A stretch of DNA of 64,000 bases from Syntrophomonas sp. DTU019 (GTDB lineage: Bacteria > Bacillota > Syntrophomonadia > Syntrophomonadales > Syntrophomonadaceae). The position numbers and the translations under genes are program-made. The DNA lies in contig CAJYDM010000001.1 of assembly GCA_913757435.1 (NCBI GenBank), positions 1,070,803-1,134,802 on the forward strand, read 5' to 3'. Position 1 is the first letter of the stretch. Each line of letters starts with the position of its first letter. The notes beneath the pieces were generated by a model that was given only the letters and a program-made list of their open reading frames with translations, was not told the DNA's origin and did no database searches. Shown here one piece after another: positions 18,398 through 26,719 of this stretch.

Positions 18398-19201
18398 ATG
18401 CCAGAACTGCCGGAAGTAGAGACTATAAAAGAAACTCTGCAGGATATCGTAGGTTTGACCTTAGATGACATAAAGATATTGAAACCTGAATATGTGCGCT
18501 CCTGGCAAAACCAGCCCGACGTTTATCTTGGCCGGCGTATTGCTGCAGTTTCCAGGCGGGGAAAGTATTTGCTCTTCGATTTTGAGAGGGGATTATACAT
18601 GGTTGCCCATCTGGGCATGTCGGGGCGTATCTACCTGGAACCCCGAGAAACCGCATTGGAGAAACATGTACATATTGTATTTAGCCTCAACACCGGACAG
18701 CAGCTGTGGTTTCAGGATGCCCGCCGCTTTGGGGGACTATGGCTGCTCAAGGACTACGGCGAGATGTTTGCCACCATGGGGGTTGAGCCTCTCTCCAGAC
18801 GCTTTTCCACCTCATATTTGGCACCATTGCTTGAAAACCGCCGCGTAGCCATAAAGACCCTGTTGCTGAACCAGCGAATGATCAGCGGGATCGGCAATAT
18901 ATATGCTGACGAAGCTCTATATAGAGCAGGCCTCCGTCCCGAACGTCCGGCTGGATCTCTGCAACCCGCGGAAATACGCCGTCTGGTCAGGGCAATTAAA
19001 CAAGTGCTTAGATCGGGGATAGAACAGCGCGGTACCACTCTCAGGGACTTCCAGGACGGTTACAAGCAAAAAGGAGAATTCCAGGATTACCTCAAAGTAT
19101 ATGGGCGGGAAAATGAACCCTGCCCGGCTTGTCGACAGCCTATCGTGCGCCAGGTCATCAATGGGCGCAGTAGTCATTTCTGCCCTATCTGCCAGAAATA
19201 A
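18398..19201 (+). CDS. mutM: Formamidopyrimidine-DNA glycosylase
   Basis: The 267-residue Fpg removes oxidised purines such as 8-oxoguanine and nicks the strand. The N-terminus after Met is PELPEVET, with the catalytic Pro and Glu. A conserved lysine follows in RRGKYLLF near residue 57. The helix-two-turn-helix has the NIYADEAL segment. A C-terminal zinc finger is complete, with CPAC and CPIC. It is 21 bases after polA. The order polA-mutM-ytaF-coaE is also found in Bacillus, supporting shared transcription. Confidence 0.96.
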   Translation: MPELPEVETIKETLQDIVGLTLDDIKILKPEYVRSWQNQPDVYLGRRIAAVSRRGKYLLFDFERGLYMVAHLGMSGRIYLEPRETALEKHVHIVFSLNTGQQLWFQDARRFGGLWLLKDYGEMFATMGVEPLSRRFSTSYLAPLLENRRVAIKTLLLNQRMISGIGNIYADEALYRAGLRPERPAGSLQPAEIRRLVRAIKQVLRSGIEQRGTTLRDFQDGYKQKGEFQDYLKVYGRENEPCPACRQPIVRQVINGRSSHFCPICQK

Positions 19202-19280
19202 TCATCCCTCACATAGTGACACTTCTAGCCATATAGTAATTACGAACAGAAGAGATTACTAAGGTTAGAGGTGCTTAGCA

Positions 19281-19916
19281 ATGGAATTTATCGTTATGGT
19301 GATGTTTGCCGTGGCGATCAGTGCAGATGGATTCATGGTGGGCCTTTCTTATGGACTGAACAAAATCAGAATACCGCTTACATCATTGCTGGTCATTGCC
19401 CTGGCCTCCTGCATCGCGGTGACTACATCCATGCTGGTCGGGCAGGGTTTGCTGATCTATCTGCAGCCCAGGGGAGCGGCCAATATTGGCGCATTGGTAA
19501 TCATTGCGGTGGGCATATATTTTCTGCTGACTGCTTTTCGGGAGAAGATAAACCGTCTTGAGATAGATGAGCAGGAGCCCTTTATCACCTTTTCTATTCG
19601 TTTTTTGGGTATCATAGTACAAATATTGAAAGAACCCTCAAAGGCAGACTTTGACGCCTCGGGGGAAATCAGCACCAGGGAGGCTTTTTTCCTGGGTCTG
19701 GCTCTGGCCCTGGATGCACTAGGGGCTGGTGTCGGGGTGGCCATGACCGGTTTTAACATTTTATATACTGCCATAACGGTCGGTGTGGTAAAATTTATGG
19801 TGGTCAATCTAGGAATCATTTTAGGGCATCGGGTGAGCAACCGGCGTTTGCAGAGCATCACCTCGTGGGTTCCGGGGCTGGTGCTTATCTGTATCGGACT
19901 GATGGAATTCGTATAG
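19281..19916 (+). CDS. ytaF: YtaF-type sporulation membrane protein (MntP-like fold)
   Basis: This 211-residue protein has six hydrophobic segments arranged as two related halves. Each half has an early acidic residue in a helix (AVAISADGFMVG near residue 12; LGLALALDALGAGVGVAMTG near residue 135). This duplicated layout is shared with the manganese exporter MntP and with YtaF, which is named for sporulation in Bacillus. The position between mutM and coaE matches Bacillus exactly, favouring YtaF over MntP. Transport activity is unproven in the family. Confidence 0.88.
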   Translation: MEFIVMVMFAVAISADGFMVGLSYGLNKIRIPLTSLLVIALASCIAVTTSMLVGQGLLIYLQPRGAANIGALVIIAVGIYFLLTAFREKINRLEIDEQEPFITFSIRFLGIIVQILKEPSKADFDASGEISTREAFFLGLALALDALGAGVGVAMTGFNILYTAITVGVVKFMVVNLGIILGHRVSNRRLQSITSWVPGLVLICIGLMEFV

Positions 19917-19926
19917 GGGTAGCCAT

Positions 19927-20535
19927 ATGTTGTATATTGTGGGCATAACCGGCGGCATAGCCAGCGGCAAGAGCACGGTAGCCAGGCAGTTGCGCAGCCT
20001 GGGTATGATGGTGATAGATGCCGATGAATTGGCCCGTCAGGTGGTCGAACCGGGCCAGCCGGCATGGCAGGACATTGTGGATAGTTTCGGGCCGCAGTAT
20101 CTGAAGGAGGACCAGACCATTGACCGCCTCCGTCTGGGTGAATTCGTATTCAGCAACCCCGAGCAATTGAAGAAACTGAACTCGTTGACCCACCCTCACG
20201 TAATGAATGAGTTTAAAAACCGCATCAGGGAAATAGCAACCGCTCATCCTGAGGCCGTTATCGGGCTGGAGGTGCCGCTATTATATGAGACTAATATGGA
20301 TAAAATGTGCGATCAGGTCTGGGTGGTATGGGTAGACCATGAAACCCAGTTACAGCGCTTAATGGCCCGCGACGGCCTAGACCGCGAGGATGCTGAAAAG
20401 CGCATCGCGGCGCAGATGCCCCTGGATGAAAAAGCTCGCCTGGCCCAGGTGGTAATAGACAACCGCTATTCTTTGGAGCATACTCAGCGACAGGTCGCCA
20501 GATATTTCCAAGAAATTAAACAGGCTGCACAGTAG
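19927..20535 (+). CDS. coaE: Dephospho-CoA kinase
   Basis: The 202-residue enzyme phosphorylates the 3'-hydroxyl of dephospho-CoA, the last step of coenzyme A synthesis. It has the P-loop GGIASGKST at residues 8-16, the early IDADELARQVVEPG motif that binds dephospho-CoA, and the lid-region VPLLYETNMD. Length is normal. The start lies 10 bases after the ytaF stop. Confidence 0.95.
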   Translation: MLYIVGITGGIASGKSTVARQLRSLGMMVIDADELARQVVEPGQPAWQDIVDSFGPQYLKEDQTIDRLRLGEFVFSNPEQLKKLNSLTHPHVMNEFKNRIREIATAHPEAVIGLEVPLLYETNMDKMCDQVWVVWVDHETQLQRLMARDGLDREDAEKRIAAQMPLDEKARLAQVVIDNRYSLEHTQRQVARYFQEIKQAAQ

Positions 20536-20566
20536 TATACTTATTAAACGGGGAGTAGGGGGTGGG

Positions 20567-21133
20567 ATGGTGCGCCTTCGTGTAGGCAAAGGTCTGGCGG
20601 CTGTGATATGGGCCACGATTATCGTTTTTATAGTCGTGACCTTGACCTTCCCCAAATGGATCACCCTGTTCTATCCCCAACCACACCGCGCCATTGTATT
20701 TAATGCGGCGCAGCACTACGATGTCGATCCGTACCTGGTATTTTCCATCATTCGTGCTGAAAGCGGATTTCGTACCAATGCACAATCAGCTGTCGGAGCC
20801 AGGGGATTGATGCAGATAATGCCTGAAACTGCTGAGTGGATTGCCCAACAAAGGGGTATCAAAGGTTTTGACCCCACTGACCTGCATGATCCTCAGACCA
20901 ATATAGAATTCGGGTGCTGGTACCTGGGCAACCTGAACAAGGAATTTGCCGGGCGCCTGCCCATGATAGTAGCATCCTACAATGCTGGCCGCGGCAGGGT
21001 TAGGGAATGGGCTATCAGCGGGCAGTGGGATGGCAGTGACCAGCACTTGGAGGGGATTCCCTACCCGGAAACCCGGCAGTATGTAAAAAACGTCCTGCAA
21101 AACTATCAAGCCTACCAGGCTATTTATAAATAA
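20567..21133 (+). CDS. Membrane-anchored lytic transglycosylase (SLT domain)
   Basis: The 188-residue protein has an N-terminal hydrophobic anchor (about residues 8-30) and a single Slt70-like lysozyme-fold domain. The catalytic glutamate lies in FSIIRAESGF, followed by the family motifs GARGLMQIMPETA and MIVASYNAGRGRV. It should cleave peptidoglycan outside the membrane to give anhydromuropeptides. It follows coaE by 31 bases, the position of similar slt genes in other Clostridia. Whether it acts in growth or sporulation cannot be read here. Confidence 0.92.
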   Translation: MVRLRVGKGLAAVIWATIIVFIVVTLTFPKWITLFYPQPHRAIVFNAAQHYDVDPYLVFSIIRAESGFRTNAQSAVGARGLMQIMPETAEWIAQQRGIKGFDPTDLHDPQTNIEFGCWYLGNLNKEFAGRLPMIVASYNAGRGRVREWAISGQWDGSDQHLEGIPYPETRQYVKNVLQNYQAYQAIYK

Positions 21134-21207
21134 GCCCTGCCGTCTTTATCAATATCGATGAACACGGTCATTCTACCGGCCGTTGGATAAATGAATAGAC
21201 TTGATGG

Positions 21208-21251
21208 TCAGCCCTTCGGAATAATGCCTGGGGCTGATTTGCTTTATTCCG
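21208..21251 (+). promoter_or_regulatory. Possible pseudoknot or terminator in the leader of the solute-binding protein gene
   Basis: Stem A pairs TCAGCCC (21208-21214) with GGGCTGA (21231-21237). Stem B pairs CGGAATAA (21217-21224) with TTATTCCG (21244-21251). Both are perfect and interleaved, giving an H-type pseudoknot topology with loops of 2, 6 and 6 bases. Alternatively stem A with the TTTGCTTT after it is a weak terminator for the slt transcript. It lies about 70 bases before the next start codon. Confidence 0.4.
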
Positions 21252-21318
21252 ACACCTGGCATATCATTCCCTGGATTACAATATAATGGAAAAGAATAAT
21301 TCCGGGGGAGGGAAAAGT

Positions 21319-22959
21319 ATGATGATCTACTGGCGGCGCAGGACAAGACCGGCCATATTGTTATTACTGCTGGCTGTAGTGGTGGCAGGGGTCACTGTGT
21401 ATACCGCCAGCCGTCTGGTTTATACTGCCAGCCTGGACAGTCGGGCTTTGAATGTTGGCCTGACCGCTCCCATCAATAGCCTGGAGCCCGCTGAGATGAG
21501 CAGTCATGAAGAACATCTGGTTGGAGCTATGGTTTACGAAGGTCTAATCTATTTTGATGATAAAGATAAACGGGTCAGACCTCTGCTGGCTGAGAGTTGG
21601 AAGTACCAGGACGATGGACTGAAAATTGTGTTTAAGCTGGCCGAAGCGCGGTTTTCAAATGGAAAGAAACTTGAAGCCGCTGATATAAAAACCTGCTGGG
21701 AAAAGTCCCTGGCAGGCAGCAAAGAAGTGAGCTACAAATCCATGTTCCTTTGCATAGCGGGCAGCGCCGAATTCCTGCAGGGCAAGAGCCCGGAGATCTC
21801 AGGGCTGCAAGCCAGCAAAGCAAACACCTTAGAGATTACCCTCACCAGTCCCAACTCGGCCTTTATCTATATGCTGACTCATCCGGTTTTCTGGGTTTAT
21901 GACAGCCAAGAAAAAGCCTCGCCAGCGCCGGGCACCGGCCCCTTTATACTGCACCAGAACAGCGACCAGCGTCTATCCTTCCTGCAAAACGAGCATTATC
22001 ACCGCGGGGCTGCGCCGATAAAAGCCATCGAGGTTAAGATATTCAAAGATCCGGCCCAGGCCCTGGCTGAGTTCAAAGGCGGCCAGTTGGACTATTTGGA
22101 TAAGGTCAGCCCCCAGGATCTGCCAGTGGTGAGAAACGACCAGGAGTTACGGCCGTTGTTAGTAGAGAAACCTTTGTATACTTTGTATGGAATTGGTTTC
22201 AATTTGAAGAAAAAGCCTTTCAACGACAACTACCTCTTGAGACGGGCCATAAACTATGCGATCGACCGCCAGGCCATCAATCAAGATGTTCTCGGGGAGA
22301 CCTATGTGCCCCTGAAGGGAGTGCTCCCTGAAGGGATGATGGGGCATAACCAGGACATGCCGGGCTACATCTACGATCCCGAAAAGGCCCGCCAACTGCT
22401 GGAACAGGCCGGTTATCCGGGAGGCAAGGGATTGAGCCCGCTGATGTTGGCTTTCAACCAGGACGAAGGCCACCAGCGGGTGGCGGAAACGGTAGCCCAG
22501 CAACTTTCCGAAGTAGGCATACCGGTGCAATTGGCGCCACTGACCTGGGAATATTACAAAAAGCAACTGGCGGGTTACAATTTAGGCCTGTTCAGATTGG
22601 AATGGGCTGCCGATTATCCTGATTCTGACAGCATACTGTACAGCCTGTTCCACAGTGCCAATATCGGCTCTACTAATTACATGGCCTATAACAATCATCA
22701 GGTGGATCAGATGCTTGAAGCGGCGCGAGCTGCTATGGATGATGGGGCGCGGGCCAGACTTTTGCAGAAGGCGGAACAGATCATAATCGACGACGCTCCC
22801 TGTATTTGGCTGTTCCAGACTGCATCTGCCAAGTTGGTGCAGAGCAATGTCGATAATCTGAATGTAGGAATCCTGGATACAGTGGACTGGTCTAAGGTCG
22901 TATTGAAGAAGCCGGTTATTAGCCAAACCGTTAATCAACCCCAAGAAGGCAAAGTATAA
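21319..22959 (+). CDS. ABC transporter substrate-binding protein, family 5 (oligopeptide/dipeptide type)
   Basis: The protein has the SBP_bac_5 fold across about residues 65-520, including the LAESWKYQDDGLKIVFKL and KPFNDNYLLRRAINYAIDR segments typical of OppA/DppA proteins. Residues 9-31 are a hydrophobic segment with no lipobox cysteine, so the protein is either anchored by an uncleaved signal or secreted. The start at 21319 follows GGGGGAGGG; an upstream in-frame ATG at 21286 lacks a site. No permease or ATPase gene adjoins it, so it must work with a transporter encoded elsewhere, or act as a sensor. The ligand is unknown; peptides are the family norm. Confidence 0.88.
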   Translation: MMIYWRRRTRPAILLLLLAVVVAGVTVYTASRLVYTASLDSRALNVGLTAPINSLEPAEMSSHEEHLVGAMVYEGLIYFDDKDKRVRPLLAESWKYQDDGLKIVFKLAEARFSNGKKLEAADIKTCWEKSLAGSKEVSYKSMFLCIAGSAEFLQGKSPEISGLQASKANTLEITLTSPNSAFIYMLTHPVFWVYDSQEKASPAPGTGPFILHQNSDQRLSFLQNEHYHRGAAPIKAIEVKIFKDPAQALAEFKGGQLDYLDKVSPQDLPVVRNDQELRPLLVEKPLYTLYGIGFNLKKKPFNDNYLLRRAINYAIDRQAINQDVLGETYVPLKGVLPEGMMGHNQDMPGYIYDPEKARQLLEQAGYPGGKGLSPLMLAFNQDEGHQRVAETVAQQLSEVGIPVQLAPLTWEYYKKQLAGYNLGLFRLEWAADYPDSDSILYSLFHSANIGSTNYMAYNNHQVDQMLEAARAAMDDGARARLLQKAEQIIIDDAPCIWLFQTASAKLVQSNVDNLNVGILDTVDWSKVVLKKPVISQTVNQPQEGKV

Positions 22960-22976
22960 AAAGCGCCGTAACGAAA

Positions 22977-23003
22977 AACCTCCCTGATGGGAAGTTTGTT
23001 TTT
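22977..23003 (+). terminator. Probable terminator after the solute-binding protein
   Basis: An 8-bp stem with one mismatch (22977-22984 with 22989-22996) closes a TGAT loop and is followed by TTTGTTTTTAA, 17 bases after the stop. Confidence 0.6.
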
Positions 23004-23061
23004 AATCAAGCCTGAATTTTGGTTGCATTTTTTAAGCGTCTTCAAAGGAGAAATGCAGTTC

Positions 23062-23127
23062 TGTCGAATATTCATAAGTGACTTCGCCTCCTTGCGATGG
23101 TTGGTTTGGTCACTTACTAATTCGACA
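23062..23127. repeat. Imperfect inverted repeat, arms about 20 bases
   Basis: The left arm (23062-23082) has TGTCGAAT and AAGTGAC; the right arm (23109-23127) has their complements, separated by 26 bases. Each arm has a short unpaired insert. It could be a small mobile-element relic or a processed hairpin. No second copy was noticed in the window. Confidence 0.55.
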
Positions 23128-23288
23128 AAATAGGGGGTGAAGTCCTTTTTCTGGGTAATTAAAATCCCTCTAATTCGAGGCATAGCTATTATGCAAAAGT
23201 CTCACATATGTATTCAATGAGTATAATCAATGATTTTTATTGTGTCTCCAACCTTCTTTGCAAAAATCTTCCAACACCGTCTCGAATG

Positions 23289-24161
23289 TTAAATTCTTTC
23301 TTTCATCAATACAATTTCATTTTTAAGCAGCCCGCACCTTTCCATAAAAAGATTACACTTACACAAAAAGATATAGTAAATGTTGCCGCTCCTGGTTTCA
23401 TGTAATGATTCGAAGTTACCCTGGCCCTTGGCAATAATTACATCGGCATTATTGAATGCCTGTTTGAAGCTATCTGAACAGTGTTCCAGTACCGTCCCCG
23501 GCATATCAGTGCCGTTATTGATAATGTGAGCATAGCTATCCATACCAACCAAATAAGCATCTTCTTCCGTAATATCGTTCAATATCGCTGCTCCCCGGGT
23601 AGCGAAATCCACCTGTAGATCGGGAAACTCTGACGTAATAGTGCTGATAAATATCTTGTCAAACACGATTTCTCCGGCGTTGTCACCCAAATAAAGAAGT
23701 TTTTTGGCCTTGCGTAGATCAGATTTCAACGACGCAAAGACATCCTGATCAAATTCTCTTTTTAAGGTCCGGTTCAAGACTCTGAGGACTGTATCTCTAG
23801 ATAGATCATGACCAGGGCCAAAATCGATTATGTTTCCCGCTGCGGCCAACTTCAAAGCCGTTTCCAGTGGGTCTTCGGCTGCCCTGATAAGGTCAAAAAA
23901 TTCATTTTCCAGCTTGAGCATTTCGGAATTGTAATACAGCTTCTCTTCGCGATATGGATCTGGATTTTGCAGGGCGTCTTTTAAGACTCGGTGAATTTTA
24001 CAGGACATATCAAGAGTGCTTTCGGTGTCTTTGCTGGCACCGATCTCCCGCATGATCTTTTTCACCAAACTGCACTGAACATCTTCACTTTCCAGATGAA
24101 TTTTGCTTAATCTGACCGCTTGGTTGACTAAACATCCCAGGCATTCCACGTTCGATTTCAT
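23289..24161 (-). CDS. DUF89 (ARMT1-like) family protein
   Basis: The 290-residue protein belongs to the DUF89 fold, which includes metal-dependent damage-control phosphatases. It starts with the family's cysteine pair ECLGCLVNQA. The phosphatase core has LLYLGDNAGEIVFDKI (about residues 165-180) with the metal-binding Asp-Asn, and later VDFATRGAAILNDIT and DVIIAKGQGNFE. The start at 24161 has GGGAGGT 6 bases upstream; the longer frame does not. It is the last gene of the NifX/MinD operon, about 150 bases after the preceding gene. The family acts on damaged phosphometabolites; the substrate here and any link to metal-cluster assembly are unknown. Confidence 0.82.
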   Translation of the reverse strand: MKSNVECLGCLVNQAVRLSKIHLESEDVQCSLVKKIMREIGASKDTESTLDMSCKIHRVLKDALQNPDPYREEKLYYNSEMLKLENEFFDLIRAAEDPLETALKLAAAGNIIDFGPGHDLSRDTVLRVLNRTLKREFDQDVFASLKSDLRKAKKLLYLGDNAGEIVFDKIFISTITSEFPDLQVDFATRGAAILNDITEEDAYLVGMDSYAHIINNGTDMPGTVLEHCSDSFKQAFNNADVIIAKGQGNFESLHETRSGNIYYIFLCKCNLFMERCGLLKNEIVLMKERI

Positions 24162-24314
24162 TATGGACCTCCCGTTAAAGGCATATAATGACCTATCCAC
24201 CAAGCAGAAGCAACGATGTACCGGGCTACTTTCAAAGCCGACATAATTGGGGCTGCGGCAGCAAACCTTATACGCCATCAGATATTTTTTATATAGTGTA
24301 ATCAGGCCGGGCTT

Positions 24315-24674
24315 CTAATGTCCGCATTCACCATGATGCTGATGTTCGTGGCAGACTGATCCGGTAGACTTAAGCATGCCTTGCAGATATTCCTCTACCA
24401 CAGCCTTGGCTTCACCTCTGGCGCCTACGATCACCTCAATCTCTTTTGCATTGAATATGTCAATGGCGCCACCGCCCATACCACCGGAAATAATCACATT
24501 AACGCCCTTGTCGTGCAAAAAGTTTGGCAGAAATCCCGGTATGTGTCCAGGATTGGGAATGGTTTCGCTCTTAATGATTTGGCTTTTTTCAGTATTAAAA
24601 ATCATGAAACTCTCACAATGTCCAAAGTGTTGCGTAACCATTCCATTATCACTCGCTACTGCAATTTTCATCAT
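24315..24674 (-). CDS. NifX/NifB-C family protein with His/Cys-rich tail
   Basis: The 119-residue protein is a dinitrogenase iron-molybdenum cofactor biosynthesis (Nitro_FeMo-Co) domain. It begins MKIAVASDNGMVTQHFGHC, with the conserved HFGHC that in this family helps bind metal clusters, and contains the glycine-rich VIISGGMGGGAID. The C-terminal CHEHQHHGECGH adds many metal ligands. GAGGAGG precedes tandem ATG codons at 24674 and 24671. A longer frame from TTG 24716 looks like the tail of the decayed upstream region. It is the second NifX-type gene of the operon and is much more His-rich than the one at 26720. Related proteins include the orange protein (ORP). Confidence 0.85.
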   Translation of the reverse strand: MMKIAVASDNGMVTQHFGHCESFMIFNTEKSQIIKSETIPNPGHIPGFLPNFLHDKGVNVIISGGMGGGAIDIFNAKEIEVIVGARGEAKAVVEEYLQGMLKSTGSVCHEHQHHGECGH

Positions 24675-24871
24675 TTCTTTTTCCTCCTCTTTTTGGTGTT
24701 TCAGTAAATCCATCAATTCCCTTTATAAAACTCTATCAGGCCTTTATCCAAGGCTTCCAATACTTTTGCGTCAACGAAATTCACTGATACCAAAAGCCTT
24801 GGCTATAAAGAGATCTCTTATCCTTCCCCTTCGAAGCACTGCAAAATTTAATCGCGATTCTGGACATTTCG

Positions 24872-25003
24872 TCAATCTCCTGCACTTGCTCCGGTGTCAA
24901 ACAACAGCCTGTGACTTTTAGTTGCTATATATAAGCTGAGCCCGTGGTCATTGATGTAATCTCCACAAATTGATGTGTTTTCCACTAAGGTTTTCATAAT
25001 CAT
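24872..25003 (-). pseudogene. N-terminal remnant of an MBL-fold metallohydrolase
   Basis: Starting 7 bases after the upstream ATPase stop, a 43-codon frame reads MKTLVENT, then DHGLSLYIATKSHRLLFDTG. This is the exact start of the MBL-fold family common in NifX/MinD clusters, which runs to about 250-280 residues and has HGHYDH soon after DTG. Here a stop follows the DTGAS motif, and no metal-binding histidine motif occurs in any frame before the next gene. About 155 bases of out-of-frame sequence with further stops follow. It is therefore a truncated gene. The deletion removes all catalytic residues. Confidence 0.75.
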
Positions 25004-25009
25004 GCATTA

Positions 25010-25882
25010 TCACTTCCAATCCTCAAAAAGCAGCTTCATGGTCTCATCATAAACTCCTCTTGCCGCACGGCCTGACGAACAGTCTATATCAACAATGGTC
25101 TGTCCCTTGTTAATTGCCTTTACTGCATCCGTGTCAAAGGGTATACGACCCAAAAAAGGTATGGCGTAAGTATGGCAGAATGACTCGATTTTTTGGGTAT
25201 TGTCAAGATTTGTATCATATTTGTTGATGCAAACCGCTATTCTGGTTTGAAAGGTCTGGGCAGTTTTTATGATACGTTCCATATCACTGATACCCGATAG
25301 GGATGGTTCGGCAACAATTAAGACCATATCCACACCGCTTATCGATGCAATGACCGGGCACCCTATCCCGGGAGAGCCATCGATGATTGCCAGTTTGGTA
25401 TCCACAATCACTGATTTCATCTGCTTTTTTACTTCCGTAACCAGCATTCCAGAAGTACCGCTTCCCATCTTAAGCTGGGCGGTGGAGAATACCCTGTTAT
25501 CGTCTAAATAAAGCATCAGTTCACCTGCTATCGCCGGTTTTAAAGCTACCGCATTAACAGGGCAGACCGCTTCACAGACCCCACAACCTTCACAGGCATA
25601 GTGATCCACCTGGTATTCGTGATGGTGGTTGATTGCGTCAAATCGGCAATGCTCACGGCACAAGTCGCATTCGATACATAATTCGGCTTCTATTTTCGCC
25701 TTAGGCAGCCCGTAATAGTCAGTCCGTGTGGGTTCAGAGGACATACCCATTATCAGGTGAAGATTGGGCGCGTCTACATCACAGTCCGCGTAAACCCTGG
25801 CATTAGCCAGTTTAATAAAAGCCCCTGCCAAGGTTGTTTTCCCGGTGCCGCCCTTACCGCTTAGGATTAGTAACTGTTTCAT
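25010..25882 (-). CDS. MinD/Mrp-like ATPase with inserted ferredoxin domain (second of pair)
   Basis: The 290-residue protein is a deviant Walker-A P-loop ATPase (SGKGGTGKTT at residues 7-16) with two 4Fe-4S motifs inserted after about residue 60: CIECDLCREHC and CEGCGVCEAVC. The switch region IIDGSPGIGCPV matches the MinD superfamily. Proteins of this type occur in pairs next to NifX-family genes, where they are thought to load or transfer metal clusters in an ATP-dependent way. It overlaps the preceding paralogue by 4 bases (25879-25882), so the two are probably made together and may form a heterodimer. The exact client is unknown. Confidence 0.9.
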   Translation of the reverse strand: MKQLLILSGKGGTGKTTLAGAFIKLANARVYADCDVDAPNLHLIMGMSSEPTRTDYYGLPKAKIEAELCIECDLCREHCRFDAINHHHEYQVDHYACEGCGVCEAVCPVNAVALKPAIAGELMLYLDDNRVFSTAQLKMGSGTSGMLVTEVKKQMKSVIVDTKLAIIDGSPGIGCPVIASISGVDMVLIVAEPSLSGISDMERIIKTAQTFQTRIAVCINKYDTNLDNTQKIESFCHTYAIPFLGRIPFDTDAVKAINKGQTIVDIDCSSGRAARGVYDETMKLLFEDWK

Positions 25883-26718
25883 TTCTGCACCTCCTCGGTC
25901 ACTATCTGCAGCAGGGCAGAGAACAGCATTTTATAATTTTCATTTTCCCTTACAGCGATTTGGGCATTCGAGTTCAGCAACCCCAGCTCATTATCAAATG
26001 GTATTCTGCCTAAAATCCTGATGCCTTTTTCCAGGCAGAATTCCTCCGCAGGGTTTTTCCCCTCCAGGCACTTATTAAGCACTACTCCATGGGGCTTATC
26101 AAATAACTTGACCAATTCATAAACCATATTGAAATTATGAACCCCGAACAAGGTAGGCTCCGCTACCAATATACAGTAGTCTGCATCTCTGATGCTCTCC
26201 ATGGCAATACAGGCGCTTCCCGGCGGGCAGTCTATAAAGATGAATTCTGGCCCTGGCAGTATGTCATTCAAAAGCTTCTTTATAATAGGTATGCCCGATG
26301 CTTCACCGATGTTTAATATCCCGGTATTTACCGTTACATTCTCTGATGTCCCTTTTTGCACCCTACCAATAACCTTATCTTGTTCCGACAGGGCTTTTTC
26401 AGGGCAGAACAATATACATCCCCCGCAGGAATGGCAAACCTCGTTAAAGATCTTTAACTTCCCATTGATATAAGCCAGGGCATTAAATTTGCAAAAATCA
26501 ACACATATTCGGCATCCATTGCATAGCTGTTCATCTACGGAGGGGATCTTAATGGCTATTTCTTCCTCCTCAACACCTTCAGGTCTAAAAAACAGATATC
26601 CATTCGGCTCCTCAACATCACAATCAATGTAAACTGAGGTTTGCGTTGCAGCCGCCAGATTTACCGATACCAACGTCTTACCGGTGCCACCCTTGCCACT
26701 AAGCACAGCTATTTTCAT
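25879..26718 (-). CDS. MinD/Mrp-like ATPase with inserted ferredoxin domain (first of pair)
   Basis: This 279-residue paralogue of the next gene starts MKIAVLSGKGGTGKT, with the P-loop at residues 8-15. Its ferredoxin insert has CNGCRICVDFC and CHSCGGCILFC. The FIDCPPGSACIAM segment is the Walker-B region. The start at 26718 lies one base after the NifX stop and has GGGAA upstream; the longer frame from 26739 overlaps NifX and lacks a ribosome site. In orange-protein loci of Desulfovibrio two such ATPases are linked with an ORP/NifX protein, giving a precedent for the grouping. Confidence 0.9.
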   Translation of the reverse strand: MKIAVLSGKGGTGKTLVSVNLAAATQTSVYIDCDVEEPNGYLFFRPEGVEEEEIAIKIPSVDEQLCNGCRICVDFCKFNALAYINGKLKIFNEVCHSCGGCILFCPEKALSEQDKVIGRVQKGTSENVTVNTGILNIGEASGIPIIKKLLNDILPGPEFIFIDCPPGSACIAMESIRDADYCILVAEPTLFGVHNFNMVYELVKLFDKPHGVVLNKCLEGKNPAEEFCLEKGIRILGRIPFDNELGLLNSNAQIAVRENENYKMLFSALLQIVTEEVQK

Positions 26719-26719
26719 A

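Larger units (their letters stand above)
22960..23288. other. Intergenic region without a supported gene
   Basis: The solute-binding protein and the DUF89 gene converge on this 329-base region. It holds the terminator at 22977 and an imperfect long inverted repeat at 23062-23127. Open frames here lack ribosome sites and recognisable motifs. Confidence 0.5.

Noticed and set aside
23208..23405. Plus-strand frame at the end of the DUF89 gene
   Set aside because: It partly overlaps the DUF89 coding region in antisense and begins without a ribosome site.
24376..24921. 181-codon plus-strand frame opposite the NifX-2 gene and the MBL remnant
   Set aside because: It spans a real gene and a decayed region in antisense and has no coherent domain.
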